Origin: Zymoseptoria tritici IPO323
Lineage: Eukaryota; Ascomycota; Dothideomycetes; Mycosphaerellales; Mycosphaerellaceae
NCBI RefSeq assembly: GCF_000219625.1
Contig: NC_018211.1
Location: forward strand, 992,001 to 1,056,000
Reading direction: 5' to 3'
Length of the DNA: 64,000 bases
The first letter of the stretch is position 1. The number at the start of each line of letters is the position of its first letter. Shown in pieces: positions 43,735 to 55,396 of the stretch. The notes under the pieces are model-generated. The model worked only from the letters and a program-made list of their open reading frames with translations. It did not search any database and was not told the origin of the DNA. The position numbers were made by a program, and so were the translations under genes.

Positions 43735-45043
43735 ATGAGTTCTCCTGGAGACGATCGCTCTTGCACGCACGAGACCCTACAATACGAGCCTTCGAATGGG
43801 CCAAAGAGACCGGATACTCGCAGCCAACGCCGCCCCAGAGGCTGGCGGCAGCCCACCCATCTGGGAAGGCTCCGAGAAAGTCCGAAAGAGCTGCCGGCAG
43901 CTGTGACGCATCTGCCTCATCGTCGACTTTCCCAGCGCCGCTAGTCTTGCCTGGTGACGAGATCAGTTGGACTCCGGACTATGAGGCACAGAGTTTGAGA
44001 TCTTGGCTCGATCCGGAGCACCGGAACGAGGTGACTACGGGGAGACGAACGATCTATTTAGTTCCTCCACCAACGATTTCAGCGTCTGTGAAATTCGTTG
44101 GAGACTGGATAAAGCCACATGTCAAGGTTGATAGCACGTCTCATGCTACCGGCGAGCGCGAGATTGTGAATGACGAGCTTGCGAGCCCACGGCCTGAGGA
44201 CGTGCAGGACTATCTCCAGGCTTTCTACCACCCCCTTCCGGTGAGAATTGTTTCCAGCCTCGTACCTCACGTTTGTCCCGTTCCATCCATCGCCCGGACG
44301 AGTGCCAGAGGATGCTCAATACATCGGTTTAGAGACGCCATCTGATATATTTGGCATCGGTTACCACGCGTCTAAGGACGGTATCTTCACCGGTCAATTG
44401 GACTTGACACACCTACTTGATATGGCTAGTTCGATACTACCCAAGGATGCGTATGACTTGCTGATAATGACGGATCACGATCTTTACGAGGACGATGAAG
44501 ATGACTTTTGCTGCGAACGAGCTTATGGAGGCAGTAGGGTTGCTGTCGTCTCTAATTCACGGTACAATCCAGTCCTGGATGAGGTACAACAAGTGGAGCG
44601 GGAGCATGCTTGGCCAGCGAGTTACTGTCGCGAATATGGGGATGCTTGCTGCAAGAATGCTGGTACTGAGCCAGAACAGAAGCCGAAAAAGAAACGCAAA
44701 GTCAACCCGCCCTTGTTGAACAGTCTCCCAGGTGCGATCCCTTCTGCGGTCGCCGCATTTACCTCTCCTCAAGCCTCGAGCGTCGAGTCCCTCAACAATC
44801 TCTGGATGTGTCGTGACCTGAAGACGGCTTCGCACGAACTCGGCCACTGCTTCTGCCTCAATCACTGTGTCTACTGGTGGTGATGCTGAGGAGAGATATG
44901 GCAAGCTCGTGGAGTTTTGTGAGAGAGTCTTATCCAGGCTGGAGCTTGGGTCGGGGATGTTAGATGCGTTCGCGGCATGGCTTCGTGTCAGAACGGCACA
45001 AATTCGATTGCAGAGTTCGTCAGAGAGTGCGAACTTAACGTGA
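43735..45043 (+). pseudogene. Broken archaemetzincin (M54 peptidase) gene
   Basis: Pieces of one archaemetzincin lie in three frames. The start (MSSPGDDRSCTHETLQ) is in the frame of 43735, but the continuation (FEWAKETGYSQPTPPQRLAA, then FPAPLVLPGDEISWTPDY, TIYLVPPPTISASV) is in the frame of 43761. Near 44243, within GTGAGAATTGTTTCC, the frame shifts again, and LFPASYLTFVPF leads on to YIGLETPSDIFGIGYH and the zinc motif SHELGHCFCLNHCVYW. There the sequence jumps: the family's second cysteine cluster (C-x-M ... C-P-x-C, ~30 residues) is missing, the frame reaches a TGA at 44881-44883, and a neighbouring frame resumes with DAEERYGKLVEFCERVL and FAAWLRVRTAQI to 45043. Three frame changes and an internal deletion make a functional peptidase unlikely. 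Confidence 0.8.
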
Positions 45044-45105
45044 GTTCGCCAATGTCCGTGACTGTCTATCTCTATGATGACTTCGAAAGCCATACGAAGC
45101 TCGCT

Positions 45106-46269
45106 TTACGCCGACTTGCCCGGCTTCTCGAACAGATAATGGCAGACACCCCACTCCTCACCGCCGTCCCACGCAAACAGCTCCGCGCAAGCCAGGTAGA
45201 ACACTTGCCAGCGGTAGAACCATTTCGCCACATCCGTCTTCCCATACGTCTCCTCGAGGTGAGGCCAGATCTCCTTTTTGCTCGAGTTCATCTTCGACAA
45301 CCAGTCCTCACACGTCTTGGCGTAATGCTTGCCACTGACCCACCATTGCGTTTCCAACTTCAGGTCTCGCTGGAAAAAGAGGAGGAGATCCGCGGAAGGC
45401 ATTGTCCCGCCGGTGAAGAAGTTATCGGTCATCCATCCGCTCTCGAAATCGTAGGGAGAACTCTTGTGGGCGAAAATGTGGACGAAGAGCTTGCCGGCAG
45501 GTTTGAGGAGGGTAGAGACTTTGGCAATGAGCTTTTCGTAGTTTTTCATGTGTTCGAACAGTTCGATTGAGAGGACGCGATCAAATTGGCCTTCTAGTTT
45601 GGTCCCTTGAAACTCGTAGGTTGAGATGTCGCCAGTCACAACTTCGAGGTTCTTGAAACCCTTGCTTTGGGCTTGAGAGTCGATGTATTCTTTTTGCGTC
45701 CGAGAGTTCGAGAAAGCCGTGATCTTGGAGTTTGGCAGGACTTCCGCGAGGTATAATGAAAGAGAGCCCCATCCACATCTAAGCAAATGTCAGACCCTCG
45801 ACTTCCGCGTAACATTTGGCTTTGAACGTACCCAAGATCGAAGATCCTCATTCCATCCTGCAACTGCGCCTTTTCGACGTAGCTTTCCAACATCGCAATC
45901 TCAGCCTGAGCCAGAGTCTCGGTTCCCTTGGGATACAGGCAACAGCTGTACTTCATGCGCGGTCCTAAGCAGTTCGCCAGGACTCCAGTGCCCACTTCAT
46001 AGTGCTGCTCGTTCGCCGTCGCGGTCTCGATGGCAATCGGCCGGCTACGGAGGAGCTCCACGTATTTCATCTTGGTCTCATATGCACTGGCTAGATCGGT
46101 GGTCTTGATGGTATTGATTCGTTCTCGCAATTGGCTGCGAATCCCTCGCCGAAGAACGAATTCAGGCAGGTAGCCGCCATCGACTACCTTTTCTACCAGA
46201 GCATCTGGGGCGACGATTTAGCAGATTGCGCATGCGCCCAGAATACAGAATGCGCTCACCGTAGCTCAT
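45106..46269 (-). CDS. SAM-dependent methyltransferase, cyclopropane-fatty-acid-synthase-like
   Basis: Three minus-strand exons: 46269-46260 (10 nt, MSY + G), 46204-45832 and 45778-45106; introns of 55 nt (GTGAGC ... CCCCAG) and 53 nt (GTACGT ... GCTTAG). The product is 351 residues. The joined second splice creates FDLGCGWGSLSLYLAE, the SAM-binding motif I, followed by VTGDIS, FDRVLSIELFEHMKNYEKLI and FVHIFAHKS, and a Trp/Tyr-rich C-terminus (WFYRWQVFYLACAELFAW). The ANEQHYEV segment preceding the fold is typical of the fungal/plant group related to cyclopropane-fatty-acyl-phospholipid synthase and coclaurine N-methyltransferase. Substrate is unknown (lipid or small amine). It has no secretion signal. 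Its 3' end faces the archaemetzincin relic 62 bp away. Confidence 0.88.
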
Positions 46270-48564
46270 ATTTTCGTCTCAAGGTCAAGCCCTGCCGTTG
46301 GAAGAGAGTCCTGATGGGTCTGCGGAGCGCTTTGGGACAATTGTTCGAAAATTTTAGACAGCTCTTGGTGCCAGCATTTGGATCCCAGAACGAGATTGAG
46401 AATGCTTTCGACGTAGATGATTTCGATATGGAAGAAGTCCATTGAATTGTCGTGATACAATGACGTCATGATCCTGTGGAAGCGAAAACAGACGAAAGCA
46501 GCTGCAGGCACGCACCTTCCTGCAACACCACCTCCTCGAAGACTATCACGCAACACAGATCACGTTCAGTGCCTCTCACTGAACCTGACCGACTCAGAAT
46601 CAACATCAGCTTTGAGGACAAATGCGATCCTGCACGGCAACGAGAGCGGGACGTTGCCTCCTTCCGCCAAGCAAGAATTCATGAATGGAACGAAAATACC
46701 TTGTTGCCATTGCGAAAGATGGCGACACGACGAAGACACGCTGCAAGTCTTGACGCGTGGCTAAGCTACTTCGCCAATACCTTGTCACCTGGGCATGGTC
46801 GTGACGCGTGCCGCAACGCATAGGCGTCGTGGCAGGCTTCGAAGCTCGAGAAAGCACGGTCAGAACGCATGCGATCGCCGTCACATGGTCATCCGCGCGC
46901 ACGATCCTGTTCTGCCCTGCCGTGAACCATGGGAGCGATGACTGTCCATGATAGAATGTCTGATCGCAGGTCGTTCTCATCTGGAAGATTTGTGGCCCAT
47001 GCTATCAGCAGCGGGTTCCTCGCAAGACGAAGACGCCCAAGTCTATCGACAGCCTTTCATCCTCATGATCGGAACCAGAACGTTCGTCCCACAGCAGGAG
47101 CTCTTGTAAGCCGTCAGGACACGTGACGACACAGGCCGATGCAGTCAAAGCGCCAGGCCGAGCATGGCGGGAGTCAGATGTCTACTGTGGTCTGTTCTCC
47201 TCGACCGCTCGATTGAGAGACAAGTCCAGATCTTCGACATAACAGCTGAGTGTGCCAAGTGATCGGGTTTGGACGAGAGAAGCCTTGAAACACCGTCATC
47301 TTTCGGGGACAGGGATCTCGGCACTCCATCTTCAATGTGTGTCGTGAGCAGGAAATTGTCGCAATTCTTCGGAAACGGTCAAGAACAGCAGGTGAGCACC
47401 CAAGACGTGGCCCGCTGCTATGTCTCCTTGGACGAGGAACAACCTGACCATGTGCATCCGCGCAATCCGGGGTAAATTTGGGTCGAGATTGTCACCTCAT
47501 GACCGGCACTTGATCAGCATTGCGTCAGACGTTCGGCATTTGGACTGTGGCGCTGCAGGACACATACTTCCTGGTATACTTGGCGCTGCCTCTCGCGTTT
47601 ATACGTCTTGGCATCTCACCGCAAGCATGAGATTGACGCCTCGTGACAGCGATCTGGCTCAGTCAGCATCGTGGTGGACTTCTGGCAGACTTTCTGCCAT
47701 CAAGGGACCCTTGCGAACCTGTCGATCTCAGCCAAATTTGGCTCCTCTCTCTCTAGAAATTACAACACCGCGGCTATCATTTCGAGCGTTGCGATCGAAT
47801 ATTGCTCTCAGTACAATGCTCTATTTCAAGGTGATGAAATATTGAAGTTATTGCAGTTTTCACTGGCATATCCCGAGTTCACGGCCCCTCTTTCATTCAT
47901 CTGTTGAAGTCGATGCCTCTGACAGCTATGTACCCAAGAAGAACACCAGTACACACCTACAAGGATGTTCATCGTCCAAGCCATGACCACGAAGTAGGTC
48001 TGATCGGCCCAGTCACTTCTCTCCAGCGCATACGATGCTCTGCAGTCACCTGAAACCAAGGTATGAAACACAGATCGATTGCTTATTCGCCGACAACATG
48101 CCTGTCCAATGTTGGGGCTCATTCAGCCAAGACTGTCCGCAAGGGTGCACTTGGCTGCCCCGGGGCCAGCGACCTCAGTCCCCGGAGCGCGGTAACATTA
48201 TACCCGGGCATCGCAGCAATGACTGTGCCGTCCAGCCGCTCGATTTCGGTGTCGGAAGACTTGGCTTTTCTTGTCCTTATGGCTGAGGGAGTGCGTGGTC
48301 CAGCGCGCGAGGGCTACGCTGAGTTGTCGATGCGCTTCATCCTGGTGGTAACAGCACAGTCATGACGGTGGCTTTGGTGGCCGCACACTGGTCTGAGCGA
48401 GCAATCAAGAATATAAGAGTCCCATGGGAGACCACCCTCCAACCCACATCACATCCTTTCTCATTCCTCCATTCAACAGCATATCATCACCACTATCCTC
48501 GACAAGACTACTTCAATTCAAGGCTTTGAAATTCCAACAACGCAACCTTCGAGAGTCCATCAAC
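46270..48564. other. 2.3-kb gene-poor intergenic region
   Basis: Many short open frames on both strands, none with start context, splice signals or coding character that I can defend. A + frame at 46476-46823 (115 codons) is the most protein-like. The final part contains an ATATAAGAG element (48410-48418) placed about 150 bp before the next gene. Confidence 0.4.
48410..48417 (+). promoter_or_regulatory. TATA-like element of the repeat-rich secreted protein gene
   Basis: AATATAAGAG lies about 150 bp upstream of the ATG at 48565 and is followed by a CA/CT-rich leader, as in highly expressed fungal genes. Confidence 0.4.
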
Positions 48565-49223
48565 ATGCGCTGCACAACACTCTTCGTCGCCCTCATGGCC
48601 GCGGCTACGGTCAGTGCCGATGACAAGGGCAATAACGTAAGTCTCTTTACCCTCATCCACCCTCCCTTGAACGACAGCATCGCTGACTCTTGTTGTAGGC
48701 ACAAGGCAAAGACGTCGCCTCAGGCCAACAAGGCGCCGCCCCAGGTCAAGCAGGTGCCGACAACGGTCAGTGGCACGGAGATGGCCAGCAAGGTCAGAAT
48801 GGTCAGTGGAACCAGAACGGCCAGCCCGGTCAGAACAACCAGAATGGCCAGCCCGGTCAGAATGGTCAATGGAACCAGAACGGCCAGAACGGCCAGAACG
48901 GCCAGAACGGCCAGTGGAACCAGAATGGTCAGAACGGCCAGAATGGGCAAAACTACGGGGCTGGCTACGGCCAGAACAACAACAACAACGGTCAAAATGG
49001 CAACGACCGAAACTGCAACGACCAAAATGACCGCAACTGCAAAGACCCGAACCATGACAACGATTGGCGCGACGGAGATGGGCGCGACCAGCCATACTGC
49101 CGTGACGACAACGATCGCAACTGCAGAGACTCGAGCGGAAACTGGCGCAACGCTGCTGGTGCTCTTACGGTTCCTATGTTCTACGCTGGAGGTGCGGTCT
49201 TCTTGGTGTTGGCGGCGATGTGA
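48565..49223 (+). CDS. Secreted Gln/Asn/Gly-repeat protein with GPI-like tail
   Basis: Exons 48565-48636 and 48699-49223 with a 62-nt intron (GTAAGT, CGCTGAC, TTGTAG) in phase 0 give 198 residues. A signal peptide (MRCTTLFVALMAAATVSA) ends exon 1. Exon 2 begins with an N/Q/G-rich domain of about 80 residues made of imperfect NGQ, GQNGQWNQ and PGQN units. A second part has four Cys in DRNCND/DRNCKD/PYCRD/DRNCRD units, with many Asp. The end (ALTVPMFYAGGAVFLVLAAM after NWRNAAG) is a hydrophobic tail with a short charge-free stop, as in GPI-anchored proteins. It is probably plasma-membrane or wall attached. Frames on the opposite strand are long but are shadows. Family not recognised. Confidence 0.82.
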
Positions 49224-50306
49224 GTGGTCGAGACGGAAGGTTATCGGAGGACGGGTTTGCTTTTCTTGATTGCATGCGATGCTGGAGTTGAGGTGTTTGG
49301 TCTTTTGATGGTTGATGCATGATGATTGATGGTGACAAGAATATAGCGAATAATGGACTGTCCTTTTCGAATTCGAGATTGTTGTCTTCCGGTGCTTGAT
49401 CTGTTCCAAGCGGGTGTCAGGATACCGTGGATTGAAGGATTGAAGGATTGAAGGATGGCTGGCACCGCCCGCAGACTGAGAAAAAGTTGCGGAGTATCAT
49501 GTACTTAACACTCATGTGATTGTTAGAGGATCACTGCTAGCCACACCTGACAACGCGAAACTTGTTCAATAGAGCTTGCCTTCTCCACGGCACAAGTGGC
49601 GCTTTGGCGTCAGCATGGGAAGAGCAGCGCTCCCGGATGCCTCGAAGCATAGCCGTTGTCATTCCAGCTAGTGATGCCGGATCTCGTGGACAGATACATG
49701 GCGTGTGCTGCCAGCAGCGATTGCCCGATTGAGCAATACGAGGAGTATGATCCGCGCCAACCGCGCGTGGGTGAATGACACGGCGTTTCGATGTCAGCTG
49801 TCTGGCGTTCGCGTGTAGCTCTACCCATGTTGTCTTTCACAACTCCTTCGCCAACTTAACAGTCGCATATGAATGAGGGTCGGTCTCCAGCAGTGCGCTT
49901 GGAATATTGACATCGATGGAGTGTCGTCGCAGAGAATGCCCGAACGGACGAGGCGTGTGGTTGTCTTAAACATGCGATCGCACTCCACGTGGAGAATATC
50001 CACATTTGCTCCACGAGAACCCTGAGCTAGACTCGATGCACCGTGGTAATTCGATATCGACGCTCGGCTCCGACGTTATTAGCGTATCGTAAGTCCCAAA
50101 GAGGATATCTGTCTAGCCGTGAACCCCGACCCGCGGTCAATACTAGCCTCGGCAAGAAGCTCATCCAACTGCACGCCAACGTCCTGCGGGACCGTAGAAG
50201 AGTCCTTGGTCTCCCTCTTCCCTTGGTCTATATCCAGTTGTCATTGATATTGATACATCCCATCGATATCCTCTCTACCTCTCTACCACCTCACAGCACT
50301 GCCACC
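49224..50306. other. Intergenic region with an 8-nt tandem repeat
   Basis: About 1.1 kb between the secreted protein gene and the acyl-CoA dehydrogenase gene. It has three GGATTGAA units at 49429-49452. The end is a CT-rich leader (CTACCTCTCTACCACC). No gene is seen. Confidence 0.45.
49429..49452 (+). repeat. 8-nt tandem repeat, three units
   Basis: GGATTGAA is repeated three times exactly. It is short and in presumed 3' untranslated sequence. Confidence 0.6.
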
Positions 50307-51806
50307 ATGTCCGTCCCATACAAGATCCAGGCCAGCGAGGACCTCCTCGTTGGTGGCAAGAATGCTCAGAAGGCCAGCGAGAGAATCCCCATGATTGCCC
50401 GCCCATTCGTGTCGGACCGCGCGAAGCAGACTTTGGACCTCGTTAGTACCACTCAGCGCTGGTAGACGAGCAGCAGGAAGCAAGACTGACATCAGGGTTA
50501 CGATCAGGTCGAGAAGTTCGTCGAAGAAGAGTGCATTCCCGCCGATACCGTATACGCCCAGCAGATCGGCCAGACCACAATCGAGCGATTTGCTGCCCAT
50601 CCGAGAGTCATGGAGGATCTCAAGAAGAGGGCGAAGGAGCTGGGACTATGGAACATGTTCTTGCCAAAGAACCACTTCAAGGAGGGTGCTGGCTTCAGCA
50701 ACTTGGAGTACGGTCTGATGGCCGAGTACCTGGGAAAGAGCCACACTGCCTCCGAGGCCACAAACTGCGCGGCGCCAGACACTGGTAACATGGAGGTGTT
50801 CGCAAAGTACGGAACCCAGAAGCAAAAGGACAGATGGCTCAAGCCGTTGTTGGAGGGCAAGATCCGCAGTGCTTTCCTCATGACCGAGCCCGATGTCGCC
50901 TCCTCCGACGCCACCAACATCGCCCTCTCCATGAGGCGCGAGGGTAACGAGTACGTACTCAACGGCTCCAAGTGGTGGTCTTCCGGCGCCGGAGATGTTC
51001 GCTGCCAGATCTACATCGTTATGGCCAAGTCCGACCCAACCAACGCCAGCGTCTACAAGCAGCAATCCGTCGTCTTCGTGCCTCATGACACCCCTGGCAT
51101 CACCATCCACCGCATGTTGGGTGTCTTCGGCTACGACGATGCTCCTCACGGACACGGCCACATCACCTTCAACAACGTCCGCGTACCTGTAGAGAACATC
51201 TGCCTCGGCGAGGGCCGCGGTTTCGAGGTCATCCAGGGTCGTCTCGGTCCCGGCCGCATCCACCACGCCATGCGTAACATCGGTGTGGCCGAGAAGGCTC
51301 TCGAGTACACCCTCGCCCGCCTCAACGACCCACGCAAGACACCCTTCGGCAAGCAGCTTCACGAGCACGGCGTGATGCTCACTCGCGTGGCTGACGCCCG
51401 CGTCAACATCGACGCCGCTCGTCTCCAAGTGCTCAATGCCGCGCTCATGATCGACACCAAGGACGCCAAATTCGCGCTCAAGGAGATCGCCGAGGCCAAG
51501 ATCCTCATCCCCAGAATCACCCTCAAGATCGTCGATGATGCCATTCAGGCATACGGTGGTGCCGGTGTGTCCCAGGAGACGCCGCTTGCCAACATGTACG
51601 CGCACGCTCGCACAATGAGGATCGTTGACGGACCTGATGAGGTTCACTTGCTCCAATTGGGCAGGAACGAGAACAAGAGGGGCAAGGACTGCCTGGCGAA
51701 GATTGAGGCGCAGAAGGCCAAGGCTGCAGAGATGTGCAGAGCGTATGGAATGGAGAACAGGGACATTCTGCAGTTGGACAGGCAGGCGAGCAAGGCCAAG
51801 CTTTAG
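50307..51806 (+). CDS. Acyl-CoA dehydrogenase (ACAD10/11-like), peroxisomal
   Basis: Exon 1 is 50307-50441, exon 2 is 50496-51806, with a 54-nt intron (GTTAGT, ACTGACATCAG) in phase 0; 481 residues. Family features are LEYGLMAEYLGKS, ATNCAAPDTGNMEVFAKYGTQKQKDRWLKPLLEGKI, FLMTEPDVASSDATNI (flavin-binding), NGSKWWSSGAGD, VIQGRLGPGRIHHAMRNIG, QAYGGAGVSQETPLANMYA and MRIVDGPDEVHLLQLGR near the end. The catalytic base region is consistent with the ACAD10/11 branch. The extreme C-terminus is AKL, a type-1 peroxisomal targeting signal, so it should act in peroxisomal beta-oxidation of an unknown acyl-CoA. The ATG at 50307 is in a strong GCCACCATGT context. Confidence 0.92.
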
Positions 51807-51966
51807 ATGTGTTGATGATGTCTTTAGCTATGTAACACAAAATGATACTGTTCAGGTTCCAGAACTGCTTACAACACGAGATGGGTAGTACTGCCCAGGT
51901 CTTTCAAATGTAGTCATTGAGAGGCGTTCTAATACGATGTCTGTTCATCTGTTGCGGTTCAATGCT

Positions 51967-53621
51967 CTAAACCCGTTCCAACCTCACAGCGAACTCCTTC
52001 GCATCTTCGTTCCAGCGACCTCCTGTGTCGGCATCGCTCTCCCTTCCATACTCAGGCAGCGACCTCTCAAACCCAAACAAATGATCCATCTGATCTGGCC
52101 GCAGTCCCTTCGTCTCGTGGATGCAGTACCAAGCATAAACACTCGCCAGCACCAACATACTGGCAAAGAACACATAAACTCCATACCCCATGCTCGTAAA
52201 CATGTCCGGCAATGCCTTGGTGACGATGAAAGTCCAAAACCACACGCTCATCCCCGCCCACGGTCCACTGATACTCCTCAACGAACTGGGGAAAATCTCC
52301 GCCGAGATGATCCACGGCAGACCATTTGCACCGAAGGACCAGGTCGCACCGAAAATCATAATCGCCGCTGTAGCTGCTTTGCCGCCCGCTTGTGTACTGG
52401 AGCTCATCGCTTCGCCTGCAGTGGGAGATCCAACGGCGATGTAGCCCGCGAGGTAGTACTGGCACGCAGCACAGGCCAGGCAGGAGACGATCCAGGGAGT
52501 CTTGCGGCCGACGGTGTCAATGAAGAAGGTGAAGAAGATGATGGAGCCGATCGCTTTGATTAGGCCGTAGACGCCGGTCCAGAGGGTTGTGTCGGTGAGA
52601 CCAATGGAGGAGAAGATTGTGGGGGAGTAATAATTGATAGCAGCAGCTCCTGACCAGGCTTGCCACATGAACATGAGGAAGACGAGCCCGAAGCGGTTGC
52701 GCATACCCTTCATGAAGGACTCATGGGTGGCGTCTTTGAGAAAGGATTTGAACGAAGGTCGGCCGGTGTGGGATGCTGTCCGTCGCTCGCTTTCAATCTC
52801 GTGTTTGACGAATTGGACGTCTTGGGCAATGTATTCGTGGTCAGAGGGTAGGCCGCGGATGTAGCTGTAGGCTTGCCGAGCATCATCGTCACGGTCTTGC
52901 TTGAGCAGCCATACGGGTGATTCCTTGAGGAACGGAATGCCGATTGCTAGCATGCCGGCCGGCACGAGCTGGACGCCCATGGGAATGCGCCAGGCTGTTG
53001 ATGACGAGGTGTCGATCGTGTGGACGATGCCATAGTTGATCCAGAATCCGATCACGGCTCCGATCTGGTAGGAGGACTCGAAGAATCCGGTCAAACGACC
53101 GCGAATGGCGGGAGGAGACATCTCGGAGATGTACATTGGGCAGACTGCAGCCATTCCTCCAACTCCAAGACCGGTCAGCAGGCGTCCAGCATAGACGAGG
53201 CCGATCTGATTAGTTGGTACAGTGCATAGAATGGCTCCGAGTGTGAAGATGAGGTCTGCCAGGACGATGGTCCACCACCTACCGAGCAGCTCGAGGGCGA
53301 AGAACATAAAGAAGGCTCCGAAGAATCCTCCAGCGGAGTCTGTGATTCCATGTTAGCACTCCTGACTAGAAGCCGAACCTACTGCCTTCACTCACATATG
53401 CTCGTCAAGTTACTGCTGACAGCATTCCGCTCTTTCATTGTCATGGTGTCCAGCCCAAAGTCTCTCTTGAAAGCATGCTGAGTTATGGTCGTCCCGATGA
53501 ACGCCGAGTCGTAGCCATAAGCGAGCACGCCGAACGAGATGATGATAGCAGAGGTGTAGACTCTCCAGTTGTACACTTCTGGCGGTGTCGGCCGGTCTTC
53601 CGGCGCCCGTTGGAAGCCCAT
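51967..53621 (-). CDS. MFS quinate/sugar transporter (QutD-like)
   Basis: Minus-strand exons 53621-53396 and 53339-51967 flank a 56-nt intron (53340-53395; GTGAGT, GCTAAC, ATCACAG), phase 1; 532 residues. The N-terminus has EDRPTPPEVYNWRVY and YGYDSAFIGTTIT, which I associate with fungal quinate permeases. Sugar-porter motifs follow: GRLLTGLGVGG, ISEMSPPAIRGRL, WRIPMGVQLVPAG, ESPVWLLKQDR, a WQAWSGAAAINYYSPTIF loop after the cytoplasmic hinge, GRKTPW, and a PWIISAEIFPSSLRS before TM10; 12 transmembrane helices fit. It carries quinate or a hexose across the plasma membrane; I cannot separate these from sequence alone. No quinate-catabolism neighbours are in the window. Confidence 0.9.
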
Positions 53622-55396
53622 GTTGTATGCGAATAGAGCGGCAGAAAACGAGATGCAAGTGAGGCCAAACGTTGCCAGGACTCACGGGCAAATTCATGCG
53701 TTGAAGGTATGCAGTCTAGGCGTGCGGAGTACTGCAGTAGACTCCACATGTATGGGGTAACATACGGCGTGCCACACGATGCGCTTCGCGTCGCTTGGTG
53801 TCGCTACATAGCCGAGGGCACCGTCAGTCGCCGACAACAAGGCATGTCGCTGTAGACCCACCCCGACAATTCTATGGAGAGGGTCATGGTGGGATGGTCC
53901 TCTTTGACAGACATCACAAGACGAGCAAAAAGTGACTTACTTGATATTATCATTCCAAGATCAGGACTGCCTCTATCCTTCTCGAACATGTCTCTCCTTT
54001 CTAACGATCCACTCGACTCTGCCTGAATATCCTGCCGGCTCATGAGATTATCGTAGGCCGCGTACGAGTCGCCGTGAGCATGTTGGAGTCCGAAGTAGCC
54101 AAGCCGCAACAGGTGGCCAAGCCGCGACAGATCGTTCACTCGATCAGCGAGCAAAGCCCATCGTGCCAGGAGACCACTGCAGCCAGTGCGTGCCGCGATC
54201 CGGATCTGGTGCTCTGAACAGAGGTTGCGCGTGACGATAGGTAGGACAGTATCCGATGCACAGCTTTGTCATGCAATGCCTTCGTGCTCGACATCGACTG
54301 CGTCGTTTCCCGACCTCCGCGAAGAGAACGCCGTCATTGCGTACCACGTCTGAGGCTGTGGCCAGTGAGACCAGGAGCATTTCGATCAAGACTCATCTTG
54401 ATTCCAGATGCCAGAATCAGTGGCACTGTCGAGGGCGAGAGCTGATGCCACATGTTCTTCTCGCCTGAGTCCACTAAAGAACTTGGAGAAGTCCTATTTG
54501 CCAGCATGCGTGTCAGCCGCTCTGGAACTGAGGTCTCGTAGTAGGTGCTGTGCGGTAGATCGAGTTCAATCGGGCATCATTCGATGGACGCATATTGCAC
54601 ATTGTGCGACCTACGAGCAGCCTGCTGAGGGAACGGAGGTTTCCACATTGTGTTGAGGGAAAGGTGGTGAACTCCACGAGAATGGCATCGACATGGCAAT
54701 TTGATGAGCAGGCCTTCAAATTTTGATTTGTATGTGTAGTCCCATCAAAACCTTTCACCTCACCTCACGCCATCCTTCTCAACAACATTGCGTTGGATGT
54801 GGAAGTCTCCGATCCGCCCAGTCGTTGATATCTCTACACGAGCTCCGATCCCTCCCGCTTTGCAACTCTACCACCATGATCCCACAATCGGCATCCCGAC
54901 CGCTACTGAATTGATGGAACTCTATCACCAGTCGACGCGGGGCAAGCATTCCAGCTCGGTATCATATTCTGTAGTGCAGCGTGTGGCGCTTCCCCTCCCG
55001 GCCCTGCTTCATCGGTAAGACTGTCATCCGATAGGGCCTGTGACAAGTACCGAGAACTGGGAATAAAGAAGCATTACGCGCACAAGGATCGTCTTCGCAG
55101 AAAGTCTTGTTTCTACTACGTATACCATTCTGCATTCTTGTTACTCCCATCTCATCCTTCGTCGATATCTGACCCACTTCTGGCGATACCGCGACACAGA
55201 GCTGCGTAATCCCAGAAACCAACATACCGACTGCCAATCCTCTCATCGATCGTGAATCTCTTCGTCCATCTACAAGACTCCAACAGCTCAAAGTGGCGGA
55301 AGATCTCGTCTAGGAAATCTGGACCGCCTTGCCATCGTGCATCGTCCATCGACATCCAACATTACAATAAACATCTCAAACAAACAACACACAATC
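53622..55396. other. 1.8-kb gene-poor intergenic region
   Basis: A gap with only short open frames between the divergent transporter and the next + gene. The last ~60 bp (ACAATAAACATCTCAAACAAACAACACACAATC-like) are a typical unstructured leader. No gene is supported. Confidence 0.4.

Noticed and set aside
44881..44883. TGA after the HELGHCFCLNHC motif as a natural short C-terminus or splice site
   Set aside because: A neighbouring frame resumes with family-like C-terminal sequence immediately afterwards, and no splice pair could supply the missing cysteine block.
48720..49409. Hydrophobic 229-codon minus-strand frame that looks like a membrane protein
   Set aside because: It is the reverse of the Q/N/G repeat exon, whose signal peptide, splice sites and tail are convincing; Gln/Asn/Gly codons read backwards give Val/Leu/Ala.
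50646..51656. 336-codon minus-strand open frame
   Set aside because: It is the shadow of the acyl-CoA dehydrogenase coding exon.
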